This document shows positions 39,352 through 49,111 of a stretch of DNA of 64,000 nucleotides, piece by piece. The number at the start of each line of letters is the position of its first letter. Position 1 is the first letter of the stretch. The notes beneath the pieces are model-generated. The model made no database searches and was not told the origin of the DNA. It saw only the letters and a program-made list of their open reading frames with translations. A program made the translations under genes and the position numbers. Source of the stretch: an uncultured Dehalococcoidia bacterium (GTDB lineage Bacteria > Chloroflexota > Dehalococcoidia > Lucifugimonadales > Lucifugimonadaceae); contig CAJXEJ010000006.1 of NCBI GenBank assembly GCA_913052475.1, positions 1-64,000 of the forward strand. The letters are read 5' to 3'.

Positions 39352-39933
39352 TCATGATGCATTCATCACAATGTCAATAGTGTTTGAAATGATCGTTGCC
39401 GAGGCGCCCCAGATGATGCGATCTTCATAGGCATAACCAGTTAATCTGCGTGTGCCCTCACTCCGTACAACAGTTATTGACCGTCGATACATTTCATCAA
39501 CGAATATCCGCACAGGAACATTCACTATTTCTGTCACCTCAGCTTCAGCAAGGGTGAGCTCGATACCGTCGGTCACCCGGCCAGCGTACGGCCACACTTC
39601 GAACCCAGTCGATGTATCGATCGGTGGCATCTGGCACCAGATATCAATATCACTCGATTCGATACCAAGCTCTTCGTTCGTTTCTCGAAGAGCTGCATGC
39701 ATCGCCGAATCGTCCGATTCCTCGATCATCCCGCCCGGAAACGCCCATTGACCACTGTGGTGCCTGAGAGTTTCCGCACGCTTGATCATCAGCACACAAG
39801 GTTCGTCTTTGATCATGTTGAACAAAACGCTTACGGCCGCGGGAGGACTAGTACCCAGTGCCTCATGGTTCATTCCCGAGTAAGACCTCAGGGTAGTTTC
39901 GAGCCGGTTGATCGTAAGCTTAGAAGTATTCAC
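39352..39933 (-). CDS. NUDIX hydrolase (CoA pyrophosphatase-like)
   Basis: GQWAFPGGMIEESDDSAMHAALRETNEELGI Nudix box. Confidence 0.92.
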   Translation of the reverse strand: MNTSKLTINRLETTLRSYSGMNHEALGTSPPAAVSVLFNMIKDEPCVLMIKRAETLRHHSGQWAFPGGMIEESDDSAMHAALRETNEELGIESSDIDIWCQMPPIDTSTGFEVWPYAGRVTDGIELTLAEAEVTEIVNVPVRIFVDEMYRRSITVVRSEGTRRLTGYAYEDRIIWGASATIISNTIDIVMNAS

Positions 39934-40811
39934 GCGAAGATCGAAGTTACAACCTCATCAATGCTGCGCTGTACCTGTGGATCGTCGGTTATACCCCAGG
40001 TGACAGACACCTGACAGGCTCGTCGGTTCGATACGCCTTCTTTAATGAGACGGCCGGCGTAAATGAGCATTCGGGTGCTTGCACCTTCTTCGAGGCCGTG
40101 CTCACGCAGGTTCCGAATTTTCAGACCAAGGCGAGCCAGTCTTTCGGCGATTTCGGAATCACAACCAGATTCGTGAGCAATGATCTGCGCCTCATGCTCC
40201 TCGTCCGGGAAGTCGAATTCCAGGGCAATGAAACGCTGGCGTGTCGAGTGCTTCAAATCCTTGAGTGCGTTCTGGTAACCAGGGTTATAAGAAACAACCA
40301 GCAGGAAGCCATCGGCTGCATCTATAGTCGAACCGAGCTTATCGATGGTCAGTGAGCGACGGTGGTCGGTGAGCGGGTGAATGATGACCGTGGTGTCTTT
40401 ACGTGCCTCAACAATTTCGTCGAGGTAGCAGATACCGCCAAATTTGACCGCACGAGTCAGTGGACCATCGATCCATCGAGTCCCCTCGGCATCAAGCAAA
40501 TATCGCCCAACGAGGTCGCTGGCGGTGAGATCTTCGTGACATGCCACGGTGATGAGCGGAAGTTTGTCGCTCGCGCCGTTCTTGGCCCCACCCGGGTTAC
40601 GGGTTGCAACACCTTCGCTCAAACGCCACGCCATGTGCTCAACAAATCGGGTTTTACCAGTGCCTGTCGGTCCCTTTAGGAGAATAGGAACTCGCTGGCG
40701 ATAGGCCGATTCAAAAATTTCGATCTCGTCAGAAGTCGATACGTAAAACGGCTCATCCGATACGTAATACTCTTCGATGTTCCGTTCGTTGTATTTCTGT
40801 TGAGTGACCAT
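39930..40811 (-). CDS. MoxR/CbbQ/NorQ-family AAA+ ATPase
   Basis: VPILLKGPTGTGKTRFVEHMAWRL...GGICYLDEIVEARKDTTVIIHPLTDHRR. Confidence 0.94.
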   Translation of the reverse strand: MVTQQKYNERNIEEYYVSDEPFYVSTSDEIEIFESAYRQRVPILLKGPTGTGKTRFVEHMAWRLSEGVATRNPGGAKNGASDKLPLITVACHEDLTASDLVGRYLLDAEGTRWIDGPLTRAVKFGGICYLDEIVEARKDTTVIIHPLTDHRRSLTIDKLGSTIDAADGFLLVVSYNPGYQNALKDLKHSTRQRFIALEFDFPDEEHEAQIIAHESGCDSEIAERLARLGLKIRNLREHGLEEGASTRMLIYAGRLIKEGVSNRRACQVSVTWGITDDPQVQRSIDEVVTSIFA

Positions 40812-40879
40812 TAGTACTCGCGCCCTGAAGGCATTTCCTCACCGATTTTCGGTGAACTATTTCGGATGTTCATAGGTTT

Positions 40880-41470
40880 CTATGAAAGTGATTCCCAGAG
40901 TTTCGATGTTCGCGTGCGCAGTACTTCGAACGTTGCGTCGTTTTCGATCACCGAGTCGGCTCTGGCGACACGTTCCTGTCGTGTGAATTGGGCTGCAATT
41001 CTTGCGTTGGTATCCGATTCGCTCAGTCTCGATCGTTGCCCAACTCGTCTACTGATTTCGCCCTCAGGCGCTTCTACAGTCCACACGATGTCGACCAACT
41101 CGTCCCATCCCGATTCAAAAAGTTTGGGGACCTCGATCACAACGATGTTCGAACCGCGTTTCTCCTCTTCTAAAAGGCGAGCCGTAATCCAATTTCTTGC
41201 AGCTGGCCAAACAATCGCCTCAAGCTCTCTGCGTAGACCAGAGTCCGAAAAAACTACTTTCCCGAGGCGGTCCCGGTCGATAACACCGGAATCGTCTAAA
41301 ACCCCGTTCCCGAACCGTCGCGCCACCGCGCTGTGGGCCGCAGTGCCTGGTTCGTAAGACAAATGCGCAACCTTGTCCGCCTCTATCACCAGCGCACCTA
41401 GTTCACGAAGAACATGTGCAACTTCGGTTTTCCCGGTACCAATGCCGCCGGTAAGGCCGATAACTAACAC
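40880..41470 (-). CDS. coaE: dephospho-CoA kinase
   Basis: MLVIGLTGGIGTGKTEVAHVLRELGALVIEADKVAHLSYEPG. Confidence 0.95.
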   Translation of the reverse strand: MLVIGLTGGIGTGKTEVAHVLRELGALVIEADKVAHLSYEPGTAAHSAVARRFGNGVLDDSGVIDRDRLGKVVFSDSGLRRELEAIVWPAARNWITARLLEEEKRGSNIVVIEVPKLFESGWDELVDIVWTVEAPEGEISRRVGQRSRLSESDTNARIAAQFTRQERVARADSVIENDATFEVLRTRTSKLWESLS

Positions 41471-41669
41471 TTGAGCTCCCAGTTACGTCGGATACGCCAG
41501 TTACAAACATGGCGAACCGAGTAATCTTACGCTCGCGAGTTCCATATCGCTGTATTTTTTCTAACTAGATCGCAGTTAGACAGTAGTAAACTTTTGCATC
41601 CGGTGTTGCCCAAAAGTAATTAGTACCCCTAATTCGCCAGATAACTGGCAGGCACCCTACCCGCCTTTT

Positions 41670-43094
41670 GTGGGAGTGCCAACCAACGGAACGCACAGCA
41701 GGAGAGATATTTTGACCGAGTCCGCATACCGATCATTGCCATCGGTTGATGCACTTCTTCAATCAGATGAAGTTGCAGCACTAATTCGCGATTTCTCTCA
41801 TGACGCCGTGACCATGATCGCTCGAGACGTGCTGGGAAATGCCCGATCGAGAATTAAAGCCACTGGAAATGCTCCCGCAGCTGAAACGATGATCGCCGAA
41901 ATCGTAGAAAGAGTTGACACCGCATGGGGTGTATGGCCAAAGGCCGTTGTAAACGCCACCGGCGTGGTACTACACACGAATCTGGGTAGATCCCCACTGA
42001 GCGTGAGCGCTGCAAAGGCTGCCGCCGATTCTGCTTCGATCTACTCCGGCCTTGAGTTCGATATGGCATCCGGGAAACGGGGTTCTCGAAACGCCCATAT
42101 TTCAGAACTAATCTCGCAAATCTCGGGTGCCGATGCTGGTCTAGCCGTGAATAACAATGCATCGGGCGTGCTTCTCACACTCGCTGCTGTTGTCGGTGCT
42201 AATCCCGAAAAAACTGAAGTGATTGTTTCTCATGGTGAAGCTATCGAAATCGGTGGTGGGTTCAGGATTCCAGATGTCATGCACCAGTCGGGAGCGATGC
42301 TGGTCGAGGTTGGAACAACTAATCGAACTTATGCGACAGATTACGAAGCAGCGATCACTCCAAACACAGCCGCGATCCTAAAAGTCCATCCCAGCAATTT
42401 CGTGATTGAAGGATTCACGCATGTGCCTGAACTTTTTGAACTCACCGATGTTGGTAAAAAACACAACATTCCGGTAATTAACGATCTGGGTTCTGGTTGC
42501 CTTGTGGATACTCGAAAGTACGGTTTAAATCAGGAACTTCAGGTTCAAGATTCGGTATCTGAGGGTGCGGCGTTGACATTGTTCTCTGGTGACAAACTAC
42601 TTGGTGGACCTCAGGCAGGTTTGATCGCCGGTGACCAGAAGTGGGTGGACATCGTTGCAAAGCATCCGCTCGCACGAGCGGTTCGCATCGACAAAATGAC
42701 TCTCTCGGCGATCGCGGCAACACTGGTTTCGTACCTGAAGCAGGCACACGAGGAGGAAATCCCGATCTGGAACATGATTTCCATGAGTGAATCTCAAATT
42801 GCTGCACGAGCCGAACAGTGGCGCACCGAGATCGGTATGGGTAGAGTCGAACGAGCCCGTTCAGCGATCGGCGGTGGCTCGCTCCCCGGCCAAACCCTTC
42901 CGACTAGCGTCTTGGCTATCGAGCCACCCGTAAGTGCCGATCACTTTGCCGCCTGCCTTCGACAAAGCCCGGTCGCAGTTGTGGCGCGGATCGAGAACGA
43001 ACGTGTGTTGCTTGATCCGCGAACGGTGTTACCCGGACAAGATTCCGCAGTTGTTGAGGCAATTAAGTTTGCGCACGGGCAGTCAAGTGAATGA
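41670..43094 (+). CDS. selA: L-seryl-tRNA(Sec) selenium transferase
   Basis: VVNATGVVLHTNLGRSPLS, VNNNASGVLLTL, INDLGSG, LTLFSGDKLLGGPQAGLI (SelA signature incl. PLP-Lys region). Confidence 0.95.
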   Translation: MGVPTNGTHSRRDILTESAYRSLPSVDALLQSDEVAALIRDFSHDAVTMIARDVLGNARSRIKATGNAPAAETMIAEIVERVDTAWGVWPKAVVNATGVVLHTNLGRSPLSVSAAKAAADSASIYSGLEFDMASGKRGSRNAHISELISQISGADAGLAVNNNASGVLLTLAAVVGANPEKTEVIVSHGEAIEIGGGFRIPDVMHQSGAMLVEVGTTNRTYATDYEAAITPNTAAILKVHPSNFVIEGFTHVPELFELTDVGKKHNIPVINDLGSGCLVDTRKYGLNQELQVQDSVSEGAALTLFSGDKLLGGPQAGLIAGDQKWVDIVAKHPLARAVRIDKMTLSAIAATLVSYLKQAHEEEIPIWNMISMSESQIAARAEQWRTEIGMGRVERARSAIGGGSLPGQTLPTSVLAIEPPVSADHFAACLRQSPVAVVARIENERVLLDPRTVLPGQDSAVVEAIKFAHGQSSE

Positions 43095-43483
43095 GTCCGA
43101 AACGTCGCAAACGTCCACGTCCTGCTTCGGAACGGGATTGGGCTCCGAGTTCTGTGGATGGGATCGACTCCCCGGAGATCGAAATCGATCTCCATGGAAT
43201 GAGAGCGCATGAAGCCGACACGGCAATCAAAATTCATCTCCAGAGATGTCACAACGCCCGACTTCACATTGCCAAGATCAATCATGGCCATGGCGCAGGC
43301 GTGCTCAAGAAACTGGCACGTGAAATTCTCTCCAAAAGTGATCAGGTCACCCGCCACTACCCCGCCTCCTACGGCGATGGCGGTGACGGTGTAACTATCG
43401 CCGAATTGGACTACGGTGGACACAAAGCTTTTAACCGGCGTTCCAACAATTCGATCGTACCAAAAGCCCTTCCGCGCAATTAG
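43091..43483 (+). CDS. Smr domain-containing protein
   Basis: EIEIDLHGMRAHEADTAIKIHLQRC...INHGHGAGVLKKLAREIL. Confidence 0.9.
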   Translation: MSPKRRKRPRPASERDWAPSSVDGIDSPEIEIDLHGMRAHEADTAIKIHLQRCHNARLHIAKINHGHGAGVLKKLAREILSKSDQVTRHYPASYGDGGDGVTIAELDYGGHKAFNRRSNNSIVPKALPRN

Positions 43484-43583
43484 CCAGCAGCGTTTTGCCA
43501 AACCGTATTAGATATGCGCTCACGTGGCGTATTCTGTCTACCATGTAAACGACTCGATTCAAAAAGTCTCCTAGAAACTAAAA

Positions 43584-44924
43584 ATGACGCTGTTTGACCA
43601 TCGAAAACAAGAGCTTCAAGATCGCATTGCCCCGTTGGCAACCCGAATGCGACCGCGAAATCTCGATGAATTTGTTGGTCAAAAGCAGATTCTGACTCCC
43701 GGCAAAGTACTTCGAAGGGCGATTGACGAAGATCGATTACCTTCGATGATCTTGTGGGGGCCACCGGGAAGCGGAAAAACCACACTGGCACGACTTGTCG
43801 CAGGTGCCACCAACTCGCATTTTGAACAGTTGAGCGCAGTGACGTCGGGTGTAAAGGACGTTCGAGCAGTGATGGCGCTGGCGGGTGACCGGCTCGGACA
43901 GACAGGTCGGCGAACGATCCTGTTTATCGATGAAATCCACCGATTCTCGAAGCCGCAGCAAGATGCACTACTACCTTACGTCGAAGACGGCACAGTAACC
44001 CTCATCGGTGCCACGACCGAAAATCCGTCGTTTGAGGTGATATCTCCTCTACTTTCTCGAACTCGTGTGTACACGCTCGAACCTCTGCAAGACGAAGATA
44101 TCGTCGAAATCATCAACCGCGCGATCAACGACGAAGATCACGGTTTGGGACGTGATGGTGTGTCGCTTTCAGATGATGCGATTAACTTCCTGCTTCGAGT
44201 CGCAAACGGAGATGCCAGATCTGCCCTGAACACACTTGAGTTAGCGGTCGAATCGACCGAAAGGGATAAATCGGGAAAGATCTCAGTCGAAGTCGAAACG
44301 ATGGAGGAGTCGCTACAGCGGCAATCCCGCTACGATCGACTCGGCGATATGCACTACTACACGATTTCGGCGTTCATCAAGACGATTCGTGCCTCCGATC
44401 CAGATGCCGCACTCTACTACTTGGCTCGAATGATCGACGCTGGAGAAGATCCCGTTTTCATCGCACGGCGTCTTGTCATTTCTGCTGCTGAAGATATCGG
44501 ACTTGCCAACCCCAACGGTCTCGCCGTAGCGATGGCTACCCAGCAAGCAGTGAGTTTTGTGGGCATGCCTGAAGGTCGAATTCCGCTTGCCGAAGCCACC
44601 ATCTACCTCGCAACTGCGCCGAAATCGAACTCGGCTTACAAGGCGATAGACAAGGCGTTGGAATTCGTACGTAACTCCCGAGATGAGCCGGTTCCTCAGC
44701 ATCTACGAAACGCACCGACACGCCTGATGAAAGATCTCGGCTACGGTGGAGGATACGAATATCCGCATGACAAGCCGGGACACTTTTCGCAGTCGGACAA
44801 TCTGCCCGAAGTAGTCAAGAACGAACGCTTCTACGAACCAGGTGATCTGGGTACCGAACAGGCGATCCGCGACCGACTGATAAATTGGTGGGGTAAACGC
44901 TACGGAAAACCCACTGATGATTAG
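43584..44924 (+). CDS. rarA: replication-associated recombination protein A (MgsA/RarA AAA ATPase)
   Basis: LATRMRPRNLDEFVGQKQIL...MILWGPPGSGKTTLARLVA...FIDEIHRFSKPQQDALLPYVEDGTVTLIGATTENPSFEV. Confidence 0.96.
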   Translation: MTLFDHRKQELQDRIAPLATRMRPRNLDEFVGQKQILTPGKVLRRAIDEDRLPSMILWGPPGSGKTTLARLVAGATNSHFEQLSAVTSGVKDVRAVMALAGDRLGQTGRRTILFIDEIHRFSKPQQDALLPYVEDGTVTLIGATTENPSFEVISPLLSRTRVYTLEPLQDEDIVEIINRAINDEDHGLGRDGVSLSDDAINFLLRVANGDARSALNTLELAVESTERDKSGKISVEVETMEESLQRQSRYDRLGDMHYYTISAFIKTIRASDPDAALYYLARMIDAGEDPVFIARRLVISAAEDIGLANPNGLAVAMATQQAVSFVGMPEGRIPLAEATIYLATAPKSNSAYKAIDKALEFVRNSRDEPVPQHLRNAPTRLMKDLGYGGGYEYPHDKPGHFSQSDNLPEVVKNERFYEPGDLGTEQAIRDRLINWWGKRYGKPTDD

Positions 44925-44959
44925 ATTCGCCTGAGCTGTCTGGTCGACCGAGTTCGTCG

Positions 44960-45435
44960 ACTTTGAAAAGTGAGTAAGCTGGTGGTTGCAGCACCCGTGC
45001 TACTTCGACCTCCGACAATCCGTTATCAGCAACCGCCATCCGGGGCATATAAGAAAAGCGTTGCCGGAACTGTCTTCTGCCGCCAAACCTGATCTCTGGC
45101 GATACCAATCGACGTCGCTGGTTTCGACGTAGTTTTCAGGTACTACGAAAAAGGTTTTGATCTCTTCTTCTGCAAGTGCCTTTATACCGACAGAGAACTC
45201 ATTCGGATGTGCCCCGGTATTCCTGTGAGTGAACCTGTTACGCCAGATTGATTGACATAACCGATCGAATCGCCAGCAGCCCGAGCCGAATCGTCGATCG
45301 AAAAACTATCGATTATCAGCGGTACGACATACGTGACGAGCAGCATGATGACCAAAACACCGATTGTAAAAACCCACCGACTTGTTCGTCACATTTGACG
45401 ACTGAACTCTTCTTCAAAGATGATGCTCGCATCAT
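44960..45435 (-). pseudogene. ABC-2 type (NatB-like) permease pseudogene
   Basis: Broken frames: ASIIFEEEFSRQM*RTSRWVFTIGVLVIMLLVTYVVPLIIDSFSIDDSARAAGDSIGYVNQSG ... KALAEEEIKTFFVVPENYVETSDVDWYRQ. Confidence 0.7.
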
Positions 45436-46286
45436 CAGTTCTGCCGAATATTGCTCACCTCCTCGATAAAGATGTCGTTCAACGATGGCATCACCTGTTC
45501 AAATCTTGAAAGCACGATCCCGGCGGGTGCATAAGCAGCCAATATCGCTTCAGGATCAAGTTCGCTACCTAGTCGACATTCAACTTGACCTGCACGCTCG
45601 GCGTGCCTCTCTGCGGCGGGAAACGGATCGCCTCTCTGCGGCTTCCACGACTACGGCATTGATCCTCGAGAGCGGCGAATTTTGGCAAGCTCACCGAAAA
45701 GCAACAGGCGGCTATCAGCATTGAGGGCTACCTGTTCATACATCTCTTCAACATCTGACATGGCGTGTGTGCTGAATATGATCGTGGCTCAGCGCTGCTG
45801 CTCAGCCGAGAGCATCTCCTTCATCAGTTGCACGTTGAGAGGGTCGGGCTCGAAACCGGTTTGTCGAGGATGATCAGTTCAGGGTGGTGAATCAGCGATA
45901 CAACGTACCGAACAAGCTGCATCATTCTCCTAGAAAGCCCTTCGTCTTTCTTGTCGCTATGCTCATACAGGCCAACCCAGTGAAGAAGTTCAAGATCTCG
46001 ATCGTAGGCTCCATCTTTTTCGAGACCGCGAAAGCGCTCCAGATACCGAAGAACGTTCGAGACTTTCTCTTTCCGGAGTAGACCACGCTCCTCGGGAAGA
46101 TAACCAACGCGCGGCATTGCCTCGGAAGCGGTTAAGCCATCGAGTAATCGTTGTTGTCTTGTTAGAACCGTTTGGTCCAAGGAATCCGAGTACATCGCCC
46201 TACTAGACTGTAAACGAAACGTCGCCGACTACCGTTTTGTCGCCAAACTGCTTGGTGAGTCCCTCAATTCCGAGCGCGTATGCCAT
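45436..46286 (-). pseudogene. ABC transporter ATPase (NatA-like) pseudogene
   Basis: MAYALGIEGLTKQFGDKTVVGDVSFTV* / GDVLGFLGPNGSNKTTTI (Walker A G-to-N) / VGYLPEERGLLRKEKVSNVLRYLERFRGL...LSRRMMQLVRYVVSLIHHPELIILDKP / STHAMSDVEEMYEQVALNADSRLLLFGELAKIRRSRG / FEQVMPSLNDIFIEEVSN in different frames with stops. Confidence 0.85.
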
Positions 46287-46326
46287 CGATCCGATCCTGT
46301 GCGCGTCCCACAGACAATACGTAACG

Positions 46327-47361
46327 CTAGGCGATCTCGTTCATCACCCGGTCTAGAGCCGAGATAGTAAATTCGTAGTCTTCAGAAGAAACACCATAGT
46401 GAGTCACGATGCGCAGATCAGAATCACCACCGTTGATGTAGACGCCTTCTTCTTTCATTCGAGCCGCTATTCGGTTCCCTGTGTGGGCAGGCACACCAAA
46501 CCGGATGATGTTGGTCTGGATGTGTTCGGGATCGACCGTGATACCTTTCATCTCCGCCATTCTCGAGGCGATGTGACGTGCGCTATCGTGATCTTCCTGC
46601 ATACGATCAATCATCGAATCGAGCGCCACTAATCCGGCAGCTGCAACAACTCCAACTTGTCGCATTCCAGAGCCAAGCATCTTCCGCCAACGATCTGCTT
46701 CTTCGATGAAATCTTTGGAACCGACAACAATCGATCCGATCGGACAGGAAAGACCTTTCGAAAGACAGAAGGTGGCACTATCAACATTTTCGGTCAGATC
46801 AGATGCAGGAACTCTGAGCGCAATGGCTGCGTTGAAAATTCGTGCTCCGTCGAGATGGACGTTCAATCCCATCTCGTGGGCAGCATCGGCCATCGTTTTC
46901 ATCTGATCAGCGTTCAGCGCTCTACCGCTCGACGCGTTGTGGGTATTCTCGATAGTAAGCAAGCGGGTCGGTGGCTTGTGGTAATCGCGAGGATTCACAG
47001 CTGCCTTGATCAGGTCTGGTTCGAGAAATCCGAATGCGTTCGTCTTGATTGGAAATAAAACCACGCTACCTAGCACCATTGCGCCGCCGGCTTCAGCATT
47101 CATGATGTGGCACTGGTCACCGACAAGCACTTCATCGCCTCGCTGTGCGTGAGAAAGCACCGAAACAAGGTTTCCCTGCGTGCCGGATGAAACGAATAAC
47201 CCGGCTTCTTTACCAAGCATGTCAGCTGCGCGCTGCTGTAACTCGTTGACTGTAGGATCGTCGCCATAGACGTCATCACCGAGCTCAGCCTCGTACATCG
47301 CTCGTCGCATTTCAGGGCTGGGATGTGTGACGGTATCACTCCTCAGGTCGACTCGGATCAT
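46327..47361 (-). CDS. low-specificity L-threonine aldolase / GLY1-type beta-eliminating lyase
   Basis: RSDTVTHPSPEMRRAMYEAELGDDVYGDDPTVNELQ...ENTHNASSGRAL...CLSKGLSCPIGSIVVG. Confidence 0.94.
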   Translation of the reverse strand: MIRVDLRSDTVTHPSPEMRRAMYEAELGDDVYGDDPTVNELQQRAADMLGKEAGLFVSSGTQGNLVSVLSHAQRGDEVLVGDQCHIMNAEAGGAMVLGSVVLFPIKTNAFGFLEPDLIKAAVNPRDYHKPPTRLLTIENTHNASSGRALNADQMKTMADAAHEMGLNVHLDGARIFNAAIALRVPASDLTENVDSATFCLSKGLSCPIGSIVVGSKDFIEEADRWRKMLGSGMRQVGVVAAAGLVALDSMIDRMQEDHDSARHIASRMAEMKGITVDPEHIQTNIIRFGVPAHTGNRIAARMKEEGVYINGGDSDLRIVTHYGVSSEDYEFTISALDRVMNEIA

Positions 47362-47475
47362 GCCGTTAGTTCTCCAGTTGGGAAATTGTGCCTAGGTTGA
47401 ATTTCGATAATAGATTCCGACCGCAGATTCTATCCTTCAGATGACTCCCCGCATACGATCCGAACGTATACTCGA

Positions 47476-48123
47476 ATGGGATTTTCCGGGCAGATACGCT
47501 CGGATACTCAACCGGAACTCAGAGAACCGTCGAACTTGACTACCGATCAATCCAACGAATCACCTGGCAGCACGCCTGAGAGCAATCGATCAAAGATTGC
47601 CGATCCACTTCCATGGATCATGATGGTGCTTGCGCTGTCTCTCGACCAACTCACCAAGTGGGTAGTTGTCGAGAACCTTGCGGTTGGCGAATCATGGCCA
47701 GCGATGGGGCTGTTCCGTTTTACGCACACATGGAACACAGGTACCGCATTCTCCCTGTTTCAGGGTGCGGGCGACATTCTGACGTGGGTATCGTTCGGTG
47801 CTGTGGGTGTGTTGACCTGGATTTATCGTTCGATAGACGATCCACCGTGGGTGCTGCGCATTGCGTTTGGCCTCCAGTTCGGTGGTGCGATCGGAAATAT
47901 CGCCGACCGTATTCGATTGGGTCACGTTATCGATTTCATCGATGTTGGCTGGTGGCCTGTGTTCAACATCGCCGATTCATCGATCGTCATCGGCATTGGC
48001 TTGATGATCTTCTACTTCTGGTTTCTCGACGAAAGTTCGAAATCAGATGACCCCATTGATGAAGTGACGACTGAGACAGCCGGACCTACGGTTGCCAGCA
48101 CATCTCTCGATTCCCCCGAATAG
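47476..48123 (+). CDS. lspA: signal peptidase II
   Basis: LALSLDQLTKWVV...TWNTGTAFSLF...GGAIGNIADRIRLGHVIDFIDVGWWPVFNIADSSIVIG. Confidence 0.95.
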   Translation: MGFSGQIRSDTQPELREPSNLTTDQSNESPGSTPESNRSKIADPLPWIMMVLALSLDQLTKWVVVENLAVGESWPAMGLFRFTHTWNTGTAFSLFQGAGDILTWVSFGAVGVLTWIYRSIDDPPWVLRIAFGLQFGGAIGNIADRIRLGHVIDFIDVGWWPVFNIADSSIVIGIGLMIFYFWFLDESSKSDDPIDEVTTETAGPTVASTSLDSPE

Positions 48124-48129
48124 ACACTG

Positions 48130-49041
48130 ATGGAATTCACAGTCTCCAACGAGCAGTCGGGTCTACGCCTAGACGTGTTCCTGACCGAAAAATGGGGGCA
48201 GGTAGAATCCCGTTCGAACGTACAACGCGTGATCAAAGCTGGCGAAGTGCGAATCGATGGCAGGCCGGTGTCTCGCGTATCAGCGAAAATTAACGCAGGC
48301 CAAATTGTCGAAATTGCGAACCTGACCAAAGCAGATTCCGCCGGATTGATCGTCCCGAGTGATATTCCTTTGGTCGTTATGTACGAAGACGACGATATCG
48401 CCGTTATCAACAAACCGGTTGGGATGACCGTTCACCCGGGAGCGGGACACACAGACGACACCCTTGCCAATGCCGCCGTTCATCGGTGGCCGCGAATAGT
48501 TGCAATCGGGGAGTCAGATCGACCCGGAATTGTTCACCGACTTGATCGGGATACAAGCGGTTTGATGGTTATCGCGCTCAGCCAGCCGGCGTATACAAAA
48601 CTTTCCGAGATGATTCGAGATCGGAAGATCACTCGTATTTACACAGCACTGGTGCACGGAATTCCAAAATCCTCTCAGGGTGTGGTCGATGCACCGATCG
48701 GCCGCAGTCCTCACAATCGAACCAGACAGGCGATCAACGGCTCAGGACGACCTTCCCGCACACATTACCGAGTCGACTACGATCTCGGCGATTTTGCATA
48801 TCTTGAAATTCGGCTTGAGACGGGCCGGATGCACCAAATTCGAGTTCACATGGATGCTATCGGGCATCCGGTTATCGGTGATCAAATGTACGGTCGGCGA
48901 AAGAACTTGCCAAACCTGAATCGCCAATTCCTTCACGCCTCGAAACTCGAATTCAAGCATCCCGTGACCGGCGAGCCTGTATCCGTTTCGTCTGAACTTC
49001 CCGACGATCTCAAGCAGGCACTTGAAACGCTGCGCGAATAG
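48130..49041 (+). CDS. rluD: RluA/RluD family pseudouridine synthase
   Basis: INKPVGMTVHPGAGHTDDTLANA...PGIVHRLDRDTSGLMVIA...ETGRMHQIRVHMDAIGHPVIGD. Confidence 0.94.
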   Translation: MEFTVSNEQSGLRLDVFLTEKWGQVESRSNVQRVIKAGEVRIDGRPVSRVSAKINAGQIVEIANLTKADSAGLIVPSDIPLVVMYEDDDIAVINKPVGMTVHPGAGHTDDTLANAAVHRWPRIVAIGESDRPGIVHRLDRDTSGLMVIALSQPAYTKLSEMIRDRKITRIYTALVHGIPKSSQGVVDAPIGRSPHNRTRQAINGSGRPSRTHYRVDYDLGDFAYLEIRLETGRMHQIRVHMDAIGHPVIGDQMYGRRKNLPNLNRQFLHASKLEFKHPVTGEPVSVSSELPDDLKQALETLRE

Positions 49042-49111
49042 AGTCTCGTTTCCGCTTCGATAAATATTTCATCTCTCGCTAGTCTCTGTGATTCGCTGTA
49101 AAGTTTTTTGA

